In this document: piece after piece, positions 38,019 to 48,200 of the stretch
Numbering within the stretch: the first letter of the stretch is position 1
Layout of the letters: the number at the start of each line of letters is the position of its first letter
NCBI GenBank assembly: GCA_937978655.1
Contig: CALJUX010000020.1
Span: forward strand, 62,001 to 126,000
Length of the DNA: 64,000 nucleotides
From: an uncultured Chromatiaceae bacterium
GTDB taxonomy: Bacteria > Pseudomonadota > Gammaproteobacteria > Enterobacterales > Alteromonadaceae
Reading direction: 5' to 3'
Notes under the pieces: generated by a model
Told to the model about the DNA's origin: nothing
Databases searched by the model: none
Seen by the model: only the letters and a program-made list of their open reading frames with translations
Made by a program: the position numbers and the translations under genes

Positions 38019-38068
38019 ACGGGCCTCTGCTGCAGGACTGAACTGTTACCTTATTGCAGTCGCTGATG

Positions 38069-38105
38069 AAAAAAAACCGTCGCAGCAGCTGCGACGGTTT
38101 TTATT
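38069..38105. terminator. Terminator between the TonB receptor and the halogenase pair
   Basis: AACCGTCGCAGC pairs with GCTGCGACGGTT. It is flanked by A residues on the left and T residues on the right, so it acts in both directions. It lies 21 bp past the receptor stop. Confidence 0.85.
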
Positions 38106-38125
38106 TTGTTACGGCAACGCTTCGC

Positions 38126-41100
38126 TTAGAACTTCACGCGAACACCGGCAGTCCAGCGTGCTTCATACACGTTCTGGAATGCTTTTTGTGATTTATATTC
38201 CAGATAAGTTTGCTGGAATTCTTCAGTGATGTTCGAACCGTTCACATAGAAGCTGGTCATGTCGTCGTAATCATAAGATACGCTCAGGTCTAACTGCGCA
38301 TATGTGTCCTGATACAGTGACTGACCGCCAACCGCATCTGAACCCTGAGTGATCAGACGTGGGCTGCGTGAGTTCCACGCCAGACGGGTAGAGAAACCGC
38401 CCTGTTCATACCACACCACAAAGTTGTAAGTGTCTTCTGACATGCCAGGGAATGGTAAGTCTTTACCATTAGCACCTTTTTTGTCTTGTTTCGACTTACT
38501 CAGGGTGTAGTTTGCATCCAGACCGAAGTGCGACAGGAAGCTGCCTTCATCCAGCACGTCGTTCAGCGCCAGACGGCCACCGATCTCCAGACCTGTCACG
38601 TTACCACCTTCACCCTGAACCTGGGTGGTGAATGGCCACGGACCACGTTTCACACCGTCCAGATCCGGCTCGTCGATCTCAACTGTGCCGCTCTTCGTGA
38701 AACTTTCGATCTCAATTTTGTAGGTAGACAGATAGGCCATAGAGGCGCTGCCCAGGTAATATTCTGCCGACAATGAATAGTTGTCTGAACGCCACGGATT
38801 CAACTGTGGGTTACCAGTCAGGTTACCGTTACGCACGCGCAGACAGTTACAGCTGCCATCGATGGTCATACCCACTGATTTACCGCCGCCCCACACCATC
38901 AGGTCCAGTGGCTGCATGTTTTTCGAGAAGGCACCACGCAGGATCACATCTTCCGCTGCTTCCACATTCACGTTCAGTGACGGCAGGTAGTCGGTGTAAT
39001 CACGGGTCGTTACCGCATCACCGGCATCCGGTGCCAGACCACTGTGTGGTAAGTTCTGACCGGTCAGGTTCTGCTTCACGTACAGTTCGGTTTCAACCAC
39101 TTTGATACCAAAGTTACCGCTGACGATGCCTTGTTCAAAGTTGGCCTGGGCGAAGTAGTTAAATTCGTCCAGTCCGACGTCATAGCTGGCGCCGGCGTTT
39201 TCAACGCGTTTCACGTTGCCGAAGGTTTTTTCATGGAAAGCACGTGGGTCACGGAAGTTGCTTGGGTCAATCACCCAAACACCCGGAATACCCTGTACAC
39301 CACCGAAGTTGGTCTGATAAGACACAGTAGTGTGTTTATCCAGACGTGTCGGCGCTAACAGCGTATATGGCATCCAGGTGCCGGCTTTAATCACCTGACC
39401 ATCGTGCACTGCGTCTGCTTTGAGGTATTCACCGGCAGCCGGGTTGCCCTGACAGCCTGCGGTGTTGATGTACTGGTCAACCGCTTTCCACTGCGCGATA
39501 TCACAGCCATTACCGAAATCAGAGGTATAAGTGAAATCGGCGCGGTCTACTTCACGTTCCAGTGAACGGATACCGAAGTCGACGCTCTTAATGAAGCCGT
39601 CCTGGAACTCATAGTTCCACTTGGTGCTGACAGTATTAATTTCACCATTGGTATCAGTGTTGCCTTCCGATGAGAACGCACCAACATGGTAAGAATTCAG
39701 GTCTGCCATGTAGGCCGCAACGCTACGCGCACCGGCGCCACCGTTGACGATCTGGTCAAAACCACCAAATACCGGGTGTTTGCCAGACGCATCATAAGTC
39801 AGCAGGAATTTGTTGTCTTCGATGCCGCCTGGAGAGAAACGGGCGAAACAGCCACCATTGGCGCCGACAATAGTTTCACCGTTTTTACAGTTTGCGCCCT
39901 GCGAGAACTGACCAGGGCCTGTAACCAGTGTGCCTTTGTCGATGCTCAGCATATCGCCTTCACCGTAACCATGACGCATCGTGTGTGATGCATCAGCACG
40001 GGTCACGCGGATGTCGCCTTTCAGTGGGCCGCCCTGATCGATTTTCAGTTGCAGGTTCAGGTTACGTGATTTTTCTTCGTTGATATTCACCTGAGTGAAT
40101 GATTGCATCCGCCACGGACGCAGCTGGAATGCGTTGACCGCACCCCATTCATGAGTGACTGGTTTATTGGTATCCGGATCAATAGTAGTCCAGTTGTGTT
40201 TATCGCCAGTCCAGCCTGTGGCCGTTGGGAACGCATAATCATTAAAAGTGTACCAGCGGTTGTTTTGTGAGAAACCGCTACGGGCGTTAAAACGTTCCTG
40301 ATCGGTATAGAAATAATCGGCGATCAGTTCAAAACCGTTGGCAACTTCGGCCTGGAATGAAGTCTGGAATGCGGTACGCTCACGCTCTTCCTGCTTGTTA
40401 AACGCAGCAAAACCTTGTGGTACTACGTGACGGACTGTGTCGCCACGTGGGTTGGCACCCCAGGTAAAGTTGTTGTTGGCTGCACCGATACCGCCGTTTT
40501 CTGAGGTATCGAAATAACCGTTGTAGTCTGTTGCCAGGTTGGCTTCAGAGGTCACGGCAGACACTAACAGACCCCATTTGTCTTCACGGAAGGAAAACAG
40601 ACCATTGACAGAAGGGTCAGTCTCTTTGCTGATTGAACCGCGCGTTGCTTCAGCGCCACCGGCAAAAGTAAAACCTTCTTCCATATCAAATGGACGGCGG
40701 GTTCTTAAGTCAATTGAACCTGAAATGCCTTTGGCGCTTTGTCTGGCTTCGCCTGATTTAAATACATCTACGCCGGAAAACAGCTGAGAAGGCAGATCAC
40801 CGTAGTCAGCACGGGAAGCGTCAATCGTTGTCGCACTTAAAAATACTTCGCCATTCAGCGTGGTGTCGATTTGTGGTAAACCACGGATCGCCACCGGACC
40901 ACCTTCACCTGCCACACGTTCGATCTGCACACCGGTAATACGTTGCAGTGAGTCAGCGATGGTCACGTCAGGTAACTTGCCGATATCCTGCGCGGTGATC
41001 CCGTCAACCTGTGAAGTACCAAAACGTTTGGTGTTAATTGAAGCGGCTGTACTGGCGCGGATACCGCGCACCTGGATGACTTCAACCTGTTGTTCTTTTT

Positions 41101-41218
41101 GTTGTGCGCCTGATGCTGGGGCTTGTTGCGCGAGCGCTGGTGCTGCGAGCACCCCGCTTCCGACCAACAGACTCAGTTTGACGGCTAAGGCACATTTATT
41201 CATTTTATTGTGCGACAT
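38126..41218 (-). CDS. TonB-dependent outer-membrane receptor under NagR control
   Basis: 1030-residue TonB-dependent transporter of the large carbohydrate-uptake class seen in Caulobacter and Alteromonadales. Signal peptide about residues 1-30 (ending APALAQ), a TonB-box-like EVIQVRGI, a plug domain with ITAQDIGKLPDVTIADSLQRITGVQIERV, then a 22-strand-type barrel ending in an aromatic-rich strand and VRVKF. ATG 41218 is preceded by GGGAG; the in-frame start at 41290 lies inside the NagR operator. Likely substrate: chito-oligosaccharides or another GlcNAc-containing glycan, inferred from the operator 57 bp upstream. Confidence 0.93.
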   Translation of the reverse strand: MSHNKMNKCALAVKLSLLVGSGVLAAPALAQQAPASGAQQKEQQVEVIQVRGIRASTAASINTKRFGTSQVDGITAQDIGKLPDVTIADSLQRITGVQIERVAGEGGPVAIRGLPQIDTTLNGEVFLSATTIDASRADYGDLPSQLFSGVDVFKSGEARQSAKGISGSIDLRTRRPFDMEEGFTFAGGAEATRGSISKETDPSVNGLFSFREDKWGLLVSAVTSEANLATDYNGYFDTSENGGIGAANNNFTWGANPRGDTVRHVVPQGFAAFNKQEERERTAFQTSFQAEVANGFELIADYFYTDQERFNARSGFSQNNRWYTFNDYAFPTATGWTGDKHNWTTIDPDTNKPVTHEWGAVNAFQLRPWRMQSFTQVNINEEKSRNLNLQLKIDQGGPLKGDIRVTRADASHTMRHGYGEGDMLSIDKGTLVTGPGQFSQGANCKNGETIVGANGGCFARFSPGGIEDNKFLLTYDASGKHPVFGGFDQIVNGGAGARSVAAYMADLNSYHVGAFSSEGNTDTNGEINTVSTKWNYEFQDGFIKSVDFGIRSLEREVDRADFTYTSDFGNGCDIAQWKAVDQYINTAGCQGNPAAGEYLKADAVHDGQVIKAGTWMPYTLLAPTRLDKHTTVSYQTNFGGVQGIPGVWVIDPSNFRDPRAFHEKTFGNVKRVENAGASYDVGLDEFNYFAQANFEQGIVSGNFGIKVVETELYVKQNLTGQNLPHSGLAPDAGDAVTTRDYTDYLPSLNVNVEAAEDVILRGAFSKNMQPLDLMVWGGGKSVGMTIDGSCNCLRVRNGNLTGNPQLNPWRSDNYSLSAEYYLGSASMAYLSTYKIEIESFTKSGTVEIDEPDLDGVKRGPWPFTTQVQGEGGNVTGLEIGGRLALNDVLDEGSFLSHFGLDANYTLSKSKQDKKGANGKDLPFPGMSEDTYNFVVWYEQGGFSTRLAWNSRSPRLITQGSDAVGGQSLYQDTYAQLDLSVSYDYDDMTSFYVNGSNITEEFQQTYLEYKSQKAFQNVYEARWTAGVRVKF

Positions 41219-41274
41219 AAGCTTCTCCCATTCCTGTTTTTCTTCGTGTGCGATGAAATTTTTTCTGTCCTGCA

Positions 41275-41290
41275 ATGACAACGCTGTCAT
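41275..41290. promoter_or_regulatory. NagR operator upstream of the TonB receptor
   Basis: ATGACAACGCTGTCAT, the most symmetric copy in the window. It lies 57 bp upstream of the receptor start codon. Confidence 0.82.
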
Positions 41291-41674
41291 TAAAACTCAA
41301 CATACACAAATTAATTTTACTTTGCAAACCCCATTCGCCGAATTTTTAGCCGGAATCTGACGCATTGGACAAACACTGTTCCCAGCGCAATTTTGAGACA
41401 GGTCAGACAACTCCGCCAGCTGCCAGCCAGAAAAGGTAAAGTATCAGACTGATTATTAAGATCTTTTTTAATTAAGAAAATTCAGAGACGTAAAACTGCT
41501 CAGTTTTTGCCAAATTAATAATTGCTGTTTTGGCCAAAACGTTGTATCCCTTAGTTCAATTATTCTTACAAAATGACTAACGCTGTCATTTCTGGCCTGA
41601 AGCGCCCGGAATACAGGCGTTTGCAATTGCTGCAAAGGTCCTGCCGACAGTACTGGTTTTGCCTGGAAAGCGCT
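41291..41674. other. Intergenic region between the TonB receptor and nagR
   Basis: About 380 bp, AT-rich, no gene. NagR operators stand at its two edges (41275-41290 and 41573-41589), which would couple control of receptor and repressor. Nothing else recognised. Confidence 0.6.
41573..41589. promoter_or_regulatory. Variant NagR operator upstream of nagR
   Basis: ATGAC-TAACGCT-GTCAT is symmetric but one base longer than the other six sites. It lies 86 bp upstream of the regulator start and suggests autoregulation, perhaps with lower affinity because of the changed spacing. Confidence 0.65.
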
Positions 41675-42703
41675 ATGAAAGTAACGATTAATGACGTCGC
41701 AGAATTGGCCGGAGTGTCAATCAAAACGGTGTCACGGGTGATGAACAACGAGCCTTCTGTGAAAAAGGCCACGCTGGATAAAGTCACAGCCGCCATCGCG
41801 CAGCTGAACTACCAGCCCAATGCGGCTGCGCGGAATTTGGCCAGTACCCGTTCTTACAGCATCGGTTATATCTACGACAACCCGAACGCTTATTACGTTA
41901 TTGATATGCAAAAGGGTCTGCTGGATGCCTGCCGCAAGCATGGTTATGAACTGCTGATCCATCCCACCAACGCCAAATCGGCCAATATTGTGCAGGAAGT
42001 GATTGACGTGGTGCAGCACGCCCGCCTCGCAGGCCTGGTGCTGACCCCGCCCTTCTCCGAAATGCCGGAAATTGCCGAAGCGCTGGAGCGGATTGAAGTA
42101 GATTTTGTCCGGATCATTTCCGGCTCGACGCCGTCGCCCAAACTGACCAACTGCGTATTAATTGACGACTTCACGGCGGCTTTTAAAATCACCAACCATT
42201 TGCTGGAACTGGGCCATACCGACATCGCATTTTTGTGCGGTGACGAAGAACACAGCTCCAGCGGCGAACGGCTGGCCGGTTTTCAGGCTGCGCTGACCAA
42301 GCGCGGCATTCAGGCCAACCCGAAGTTTGTGGTGCCGGGCAGTTATTCGTTTGAATCTGGGGTCAAAGGCGCCAACCATTTGTTAGCACTGCCACACAAA
42401 CCAACCGCCATTTTCGCCTGTAACGACGAAATTGCCGCCGGCGCTTTATTCAGTGCGCGCCTCGCCAATGTGGCGATCCCGGCACAGCTGTCGATTGTCG
42501 GTTTTGAAAACAGCCCGTTTTCTCGCCAGACCTGGCCACCGCTGACCACCGCCAACCAGCCGAACAGCACTATCGCCTCGCAAGCAGCAGAATTATTGTT
42601 TCGCCACACCCGCCCCGGCAATACCCGCAGTGCGGTAGAACAACAGCCGGTATTTATTCCGGAATTACTGGTGCGCGAATCCACCGCGTCCTGTCCGCGC
42701 TAA
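41675..42703 (+). CDS. nagR: LacI-family repressor, probable NagR
   Basis: 342 residues. The LacI helix-turn-helix MKVTINDVAELAGVSIKTVSRVMN is at the N-terminus, followed by the hinge helix and a periplasmic-binding-protein-like sugar domain (SIGYIYDNPNAYYVIDMQKG to the C-terminus). ATG 41675 was chosen because LacI proteins start just before the helix-turn-helix; the frame from 41573 begins inside the operator. I call it NagR because the same palindrome precedes this gene, the nagK/hexosaminidase pair, the TonB receptor and the other blocks. Expected inducer: GlcNAc, GlcNAc-6-P or GlcN-6-P. Transcription ends at the hairpin at 42711-42738. Confidence 0.85.
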   Translation: MKVTINDVAELAGVSIKTVSRVMNNEPSVKKATLDKVTAAIAQLNYQPNAAARNLASTRSYSIGYIYDNPNAYYVIDMQKGLLDACRKHGYELLIHPTNAKSANIVQEVIDVVQHARLAGLVLTPPFSEMPEIAEALERIEVDFVRIISGSTPSPKLTNCVLIDDFTAAFKITNHLLELGHTDIAFLCGDEEHSSSGERLAGFQAALTKRGIQANPKFVVPGSYSFESGVKGANHLLALPHKPTAIFACNDEIAAGALFSARLANVAIPAQLSIVGFENSPFSRQTWPPLTTANQPNSTIASQAAELLFRHTRPGNTRSAVEQQPVFIPELLVRESTASCPR

Positions 42704-42710
42704 GCGCATA

Positions 42711-42738
42711 AAAAAAGGAGCCGGCCGGCTCCTTTTTT
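42711..42738. terminator. Bidirectional terminator between nagR and the DUF819 gene
   Basis: AAAAAAGGAGCCGG pairs with CCGGCTCCTTTTTT with almost no loop and A/T flanks on both sides, between two convergent genes. Confidence 0.88.
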
Positions 42739-42755
42739 ATATCTGGCAGAACGCC

Positions 42756-44006
42756 TTAAGGCGCCACGGCCTGCATCATCAGTGCTGACAGGTAACCACC
42801 ATAAGTGCCCAGTGCATAACCCAGAACCGCCAGCAGCACCCCAACAGGCGCCAGCGCCGGGTGGAAAGCGGCAGCCACGACAGGCGCTGAAGCCGCACCG
42901 CCGATGTTGGCCTGGCTGCCAACCGCCATGTAAAACACCGGCGCTTTGAGCAGTTTCATCATGCCGAGTAACAAAGCAGCATGGATGGAGATCCACATCA
43001 GCCCCACCAGAAACATCACCGGATAATCCACGATGGCGGTCACGTCCATATGCATACCGATAGTGGCGACCAGGATATACACCATCACTGAACCGACTTT
43101 CGATGCGCCGGTGGCTTCGAGGTGACGCAGTTTAGTGCCGGATAACAACAAACCAAAAGTCGTCGCCAGCACCACAATCCAGAAGAACGTGCTGGTCAGG
43201 CTGTACATCGCAAGACCCGGCGCGTTTTGCTCAATCCAGGGAGCGATGATATTGGCCAGCCAGTGTGACAAACCGGCCACACCAAAACCAACCGCAATAA
43301 TCATCATCAGGTCATTGGTTGACGGATTCCGTGAATTTTCTGCCTGATATTGCTCGATTTTGCCTTTTAAATGCTCGAGTGCGCGGGTATCAGCACCATT
43401 GGCCTGGTCCAGCCGTGCGGCATTTGCCGCCATCCACAACAGCACTGCGGTCCAGATATTGGCGACCAGCACATCAACCGTAATCATCACTGAGAAGATC
43501 TCACCGCTGGGCTGAAACACTTCTTTCATCGCTGCCTGATTCGCGCTGCCGCCAATCCAGCTGCCGGCGATTGTCGACATGCCACGCCAGGCCGCATCGG
43601 CGCCTTGCCCGCCAAGCTGCTCCGGGAAGAAATGACCCACGGTTGCCAGCGCAGCCGGCCCCCCCAGCACCACACCAACAGTACCGGTTAAAAACAGAAT
43701 TAACGCTTTGGGGCCTAAGCCCAGAATGGCGCGAAAATCGACGCTCAGCGTCAGCAGCACCAGACAGACCGGCAACAGATAACGCGACGCCATCTGGTAC
43801 AACTGCGAATGCTCGCCGTCAATAATGCCAAAGCTGTTAAACAACGATGGAATGAAATAACACAACAATACCGATGGCACATAACGGTAAAATTTTTGCC
43901 AGAACGGGCTGGCGCTGTGGCTGGTATGAAACACAAACCCCAGGATCAATGCCAACAGGCCAAGAACGACGGCGTCGTTGGTGATCAGAGCGGTTGAAGT
44001 CTGCAT
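42756..44006 (-). CDS. DUF819 family membrane protein
   Basis: 416 residues and about twelve hydrophobic segments; the DUF819 (YjcL-like) family of unknown transport function. Recognisable blocks include YVPSVLLCYFIPSLFNSFGII, STIAGSWIGGSANQAAMKE and NIGGAASAPVVAAAFHPALAPVGVLLAV. The repeated architecture is that of secondary transporters. ATG 44006 follows AAGGAAA; the longer frame to 44093 has no ribosome site. No NagR site lies upstream, so it is probably outside that regulon. Substrate unknown. Confidence 0.85.
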   Translation of the reverse strand: MQTSTALITNDAVVLGLLALILGFVFHTSHSASPFWQKFYRYVPSVLLCYFIPSLFNSFGIIDGEHSQLYQMASRYLLPVCLVLLTLSVDFRAILGLGPKALILFLTGTVGVVLGGPAALATVGHFFPEQLGGQGADAAWRGMSTIAGSWIGGSANQAAMKEVFQPSGEIFSVMITVDVLVANIWTAVLLWMAANAARLDQANGADTRALEHLKGKIEQYQAENSRNPSTNDLMMIIAVGFGVAGLSHWLANIIAPWIEQNAPGLAMYSLTSTFFWIVVLATTFGLLLSGTKLRHLEATGASKVGSVMVYILVATIGMHMDVTAIVDYPVMFLVGLMWISIHAALLLGMMKLLKAPVFYMAVGSQANIGGAASAPVVAAAFHPALAPVGVLLAVLGYALGTYGGYLSALMMQAVAP

Positions 44007-44437
44007 GCAGATTTCCTTACGTGACAGGTCTACAGAATGAAGTGCAACTGAGCAGGACTTTTCCCGACTTAACGCGAAACAATGGCACAACACATTGTTA
44101 TCAGCTGTTTTTTACGGTCTAAACTGCGTTTGGAGCACGAGATAATTTTATAGTTATGCACCAAAACATAGCATAGATAAGGGCTCTGGCAAAGTCTCCT
44201 GCGATTTTCTACCACCTCAGTGCTATGACTGGCACTTCAGGCAAATCCATCAACAGAACTTCAGGCTGGCACTGGCAGCAACCCGAAGTTAATTGCATCG
44301 CTGCTGTTATTTTCACCATCACTTTCGTGGCGATAGTCTCAGCCCGGCCGTCTGGCTATAGCACTAAAGTACCGTTTACCCCCGGCACATTAACTTTTAG
44401 CCTGCAACAAAACAGCTTGATGAAATAAGAGGGTGTT
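44007..44437. other. Gene-free stretch between the DUF819 gene and hydroxybutyrate dehydrogenase
   Basis: About 430 bp holding the divergent promoters. I see no confident -35/-10 pair, operator or RNA gene. Short frames (such as 44225-44428) show no family resemblance. Confidence 0.5.
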
Positions 44438-45190
44438 ATGCGGGTACTGATCACAGGGGGCAGCGGTGGTATTGGCTTTGCGGTGGCTTGCGCCTTTGCA
44501 TCCGACGGACATGAGGTCATTCTGGCTGATATTAATCTGGCGCTGGCGCAGGAAAAAGCGGCGGAACTCAGTGCCAGTGGCGGCCAGGCGTCGGCCTTGC
44601 TGCTAGATCTGACCCGGCAGGACAGTATCGAACAGGCGGCCGCCGCGGCAGGCGCGGTCGATATTCTGGTCAATAATGCCGGCATCCAGCATGTGGCGCG
44701 GCTGGATGATTTCCCGGAGCAGAAATGGCAACAATTGCTGCAGGTGATGCTGACCGGCCCGGCGATGCTGAGCAAAGCCCTGCTGCCCGGCATGCGCAGC
44801 CGCGGTTTTGGCCGTATCGTGAATGTCGGATCTATTCATGCGCTGGTCGCCTCGCCGTTTAAGTCGGCTTATGTGGCGGCCAAACATGGTTTATTGGGTT
44901 TTAGTAAAGTAGTGGCGCTGGAAAATGCCGATTTTGATTTCACCATCAACACCATTTGCCCGGCCTATGTACGCACGCCGCTGGTAGACGCGCAGATCGC
45001 CGCGCAATGTAAAGAGCATCAGCTCAGTGAAACCGAAGTCATCGAAAAAATCATGCTGGCGCCAATGCCGCAAAAAGCCTTTATCGGTGTCGATGAAATT
45101 GCCGCCACAGCGCTGTTTTTAACCGCGCCGGCAGCCCGGCATATCACCGCGCAAACGCTGGTACTGGATGGCGGCTGGACGGCACGTTAA
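44438..45190 (+). CDS. 3-hydroxybutyrate dehydrogenase (SDR family)
   Basis: 250-residue short-chain dehydrogenase that oxidises D-3-hydroxybutyrate to acetoacetate with NAD. The cofactor motif TGGSGGIG is at residues 6-13, with NNAGIQHV at about 80-88. Catalytic Ser in GSIHALV and Tyr-x3-Lys in YVAAK follow. The C-terminal block NTICPAYVRTPLVDAQI is characteristic of hydroxybutyrate dehydrogenases rather than general SDRs. GAGGGTG precedes the ATG. It is followed within 60 bp by the CrbS-like sensor, consistent with short-chain acid use. Confidence 0.88.
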   Translation: MRVLITGGSGGIGFAVACAFASDGHEVILADINLALAQEKAAELSASGGQASALLLDLTRQDSIEQAAAAAGAVDILVNNAGIQHVARLDDFPEQKWQQLLQVMLTGPAMLSKALLPGMRSRGFGRIVNVGSIHALVASPFKSAYVAAKHGLLGFSKVVALENADFDFTINTICPAYVRTPLVDAQIAAQCKEHQLSETEVIEKIMLAPMPQKAFIGVDEIAATALFLTAPAARHITAQTLVLDGGWTAR

Positions 45191-45247
45191 GTCCGGGCGC
45201 TGCGCTTTGCGTCAGCCGGAACTTCAGGCACAATCAAAGGCTTCGCG

Positions 45248-48200
45248 GTGGATCCGGTAAAATCTGAGATGATTCTGAGTCAGGGCAGCATTGGTATTGG
45301 CAGCATCGCCGCACTGTCGTTGCTCTATCTGCTGGTATTGTACAGCGTCGGCCGGCTGGGCCGGCGTTTTACCGGTGCCCACCCACTTGCTCCCTGGGTC
45401 TTCAGTTTCGCGCTGGCGATTTATTGCACCAGCTGGGCCTTTTATGGTGTCACCGCGCAGGCGGCTGTCAATGGCTGGTGGATCCCGCCGACTTATATTG
45501 GTTCGTTGTTATTATTCTGCTTTGCCTTTGGCCTGATTAGCCGTATCGCGATTGTCTGCCGGCGCCTGCGCATTACTTCAGTGGCCGACTTTATCGCCAC
45601 ACGTTATGGTCATTCGCGTTTATTGGCAGTGATCACCACGCTGATTGTGCTGATGGCGGTGATCCCTTATATCGCCCTGCAACTGCAGGCGGTGTCGACC
45701 AGTATCAACGCACTGGTTGGCAGCAACGCCGGTGGGCCCTGGTATCAGGACACCGGTTTGTATGTCAGTTTGTGGCTGGCAGTCTTTGCCATGTTGTTTG
45801 TCGGCCGCAGCGCCAAAGCCCATCAGCCTAACCCTGGACTGATGACCGCGATCGCCTTTGAATCGCTGGTCAAATTGCTGGCCTTGCTGGCCGTGGGTTG
45901 TTTTGTTGTGTTTGGTTTGTTTGATGGTTTCAGTGATATTTTTACCAAAGCGGCCAGCTCCGCCGAGGTAGCAACACTGCAAAGTCAGGGCGCGCCGTGG
46001 TCGGTGTATTGGATCCATGTGCTGCTCGGATTTGCCGCCACCTTGTGCCTGCCGCGCCAGTTCCATGTCAGTTTTGTTGAGATCCAGCATTTACGGCACT
46101 TAAAACATGCCCGCTGGATCTTCCCCGGTTATTTGTTACTGATGAGCCTGTTTACGCTGCCGGTGGCGCTGGCCGGTACCTTGTTGCTGGGCCACAGCGC
46201 CAGCATCGATTTGGTCGTGCTGCAGCTGCCACTGTCCGCCAATCGCACCGATATGGCGCTGCTGGCCTATCTGGGTGGCTTTTCCGCCGCCACCAGCATG
46301 GTGATTGTGGCCACTGTGGTACTTGGCATCATGATCACCAACGACTTGTTAACGCCGCTGATTTACCGCCAGCAACAAAAACCGGCCGACGGCAAACCCT
46401 GGATCCGGATGGTGACCCTGCGCCGGCTGTCGATGCTCAGTGTCCTGACGCTGGGATATTTGTATTACCTGCTGATTGGTACTGAAACCGGCCTGGCGCA
46501 GCTCGGCCTGATGGCTTTTGCCCTGATAGCCCAGCTGGCGCCGGCGCTGATCCTCGGTCTGCGCAGCCGGCGGGTCAACCGTCAGGGCGCCCTGGCGGGT
46601 TTACTCAGCGGTGCCAGCTTATGGGCTTATATCCTGCTGCTGCCGGAGCTAAGCCGTGCCGGCTTAATAAGCTGGGACTGGTTGCGTTCTGGTCCTTTTG
46701 GCTGGCAGGCCTTAGCGCCCAACGCGTTACTCGGTGGTCAGTTTGATCTGATTAGCCTCGGCGTCATCGTCAGCCTCAGCGTCAACACGCTGATGTTATT
46801 GCTGGTCAGTCAAATCAGCCAGACCCGGCTGACCGAGTATCTGGAAAGCGCGCGGTTTTTCCGCCAGAGCAAACCGCAGACCGGGCAGCCGTCACCACTG
46901 CTGACGGTGCAGGATTGTTATTTGCTGGTGCGACGTTTTGCCGGTGAGCGCGAGGCCCGCTTATTGTTGCAACGCCACTTCAAGACGGCCACACCGCAAC
47001 TGGACAGCCGGGCGCCACAAGGCCTGCAACAAAGTACCGAACGCATGTTGGCCGCCGTGGTCGGTGGCGCGTCCATGCGGCTGTTGTTAAACGCCGCCGG
47101 CAAAAACAGCCAGTTACCGCTGGAGTCGGTCGCCCGTTTTGTCGACGAGGCCAGTCAGGTCTATCTGTTTAATCAGGCACTGCTGCGCGCCACTATCGAC
47201 AATATCAGTATGGGCATCAGCGTGGTGGATGCCGATTTACGCCTCATCGCCTGGAACCAGCGTTATCTGCAGATGTTTGCTTACCCGCCGGGGCTGATTG
47301 AAGTGGGCCGGCCTGTGGCTGATTTGATCCGCTTTAACGCCGAACGTGGCTGGTTCCACGACAGTGCGGTACCCGACGCCGCTCAGGTTGAAGCGGAGAT
47401 CCAAAAACGCCTCAACTTTCTGCGCCAGGGCAGCAGCTATCGCTTTCAGCGCCGGCAAAGCGACGGCCGGGTATTTGAGATGCAGGGCAACCCGCTGCCG
47501 GGCGGCGGTTTTGTCACCACTTACAGCGACGTCAGCTCTTTTATCGACGTGCAACAACAACTGGAAGCCAGCAACAGCACGCTGGAACAACGGGTCGCCA
47601 GCCGGACCTGCGAACTGGAGCAGCTGAACCAGCAGCTGGCAGGCGCCAAGCTGCAACTGGAGGAACAGACCGCCAGCAAAAACCGTTTTTTCGCCGCCGC
47701 CAGCCATGATTTATTACAACCTTTTAATGCCGCGGCCTTGTTCTGTGGCCTGATCCGCGAGAAAAGCACCGACGTGCAGGTGCAGCAACTGGCACGGGAT
47801 CTGGCTGCGTCATTAAATTCCGCCGAAGAACTGCTGGCCAGTATTCTGGAACTGACCAAACTCGACGCCGGTGTGATCAAAGCGCAAAAAGCGCCGGTCA
47901 GCGTCAGCAGCCTGCTGGACCAGATCGCCCGCGAGGCCGGCCTGTTATCTGCCGGCAAGCCAATTCGCTTCCGCTATCGTCCCAGCCGGCTCTGGGTTGA
48001 CACGGACAGCCGGCTGCTGCGCCGCGTGGTGCAGAATCTGGTGGCCAATGCCATCCGCTATACCCGCCAGGGCAAAATCCTGCTGGGCTGCCGCCGCAGC
48101 CGGTTACAGGGGCAACCGGCGCTGCGGATTGAAGTCTGGGATACCGGCATCGGCATTAGCCCGGATGAGCAGCAGCGGATTTTTCTGGAATTTCAGCAAG

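Noticed and set aside
44225..44428. 67-codon frame upstream of hydroxybutyrate dehydrogenase
   Set aside because: No ribosome site or family resemblance; likely promoter DNA.
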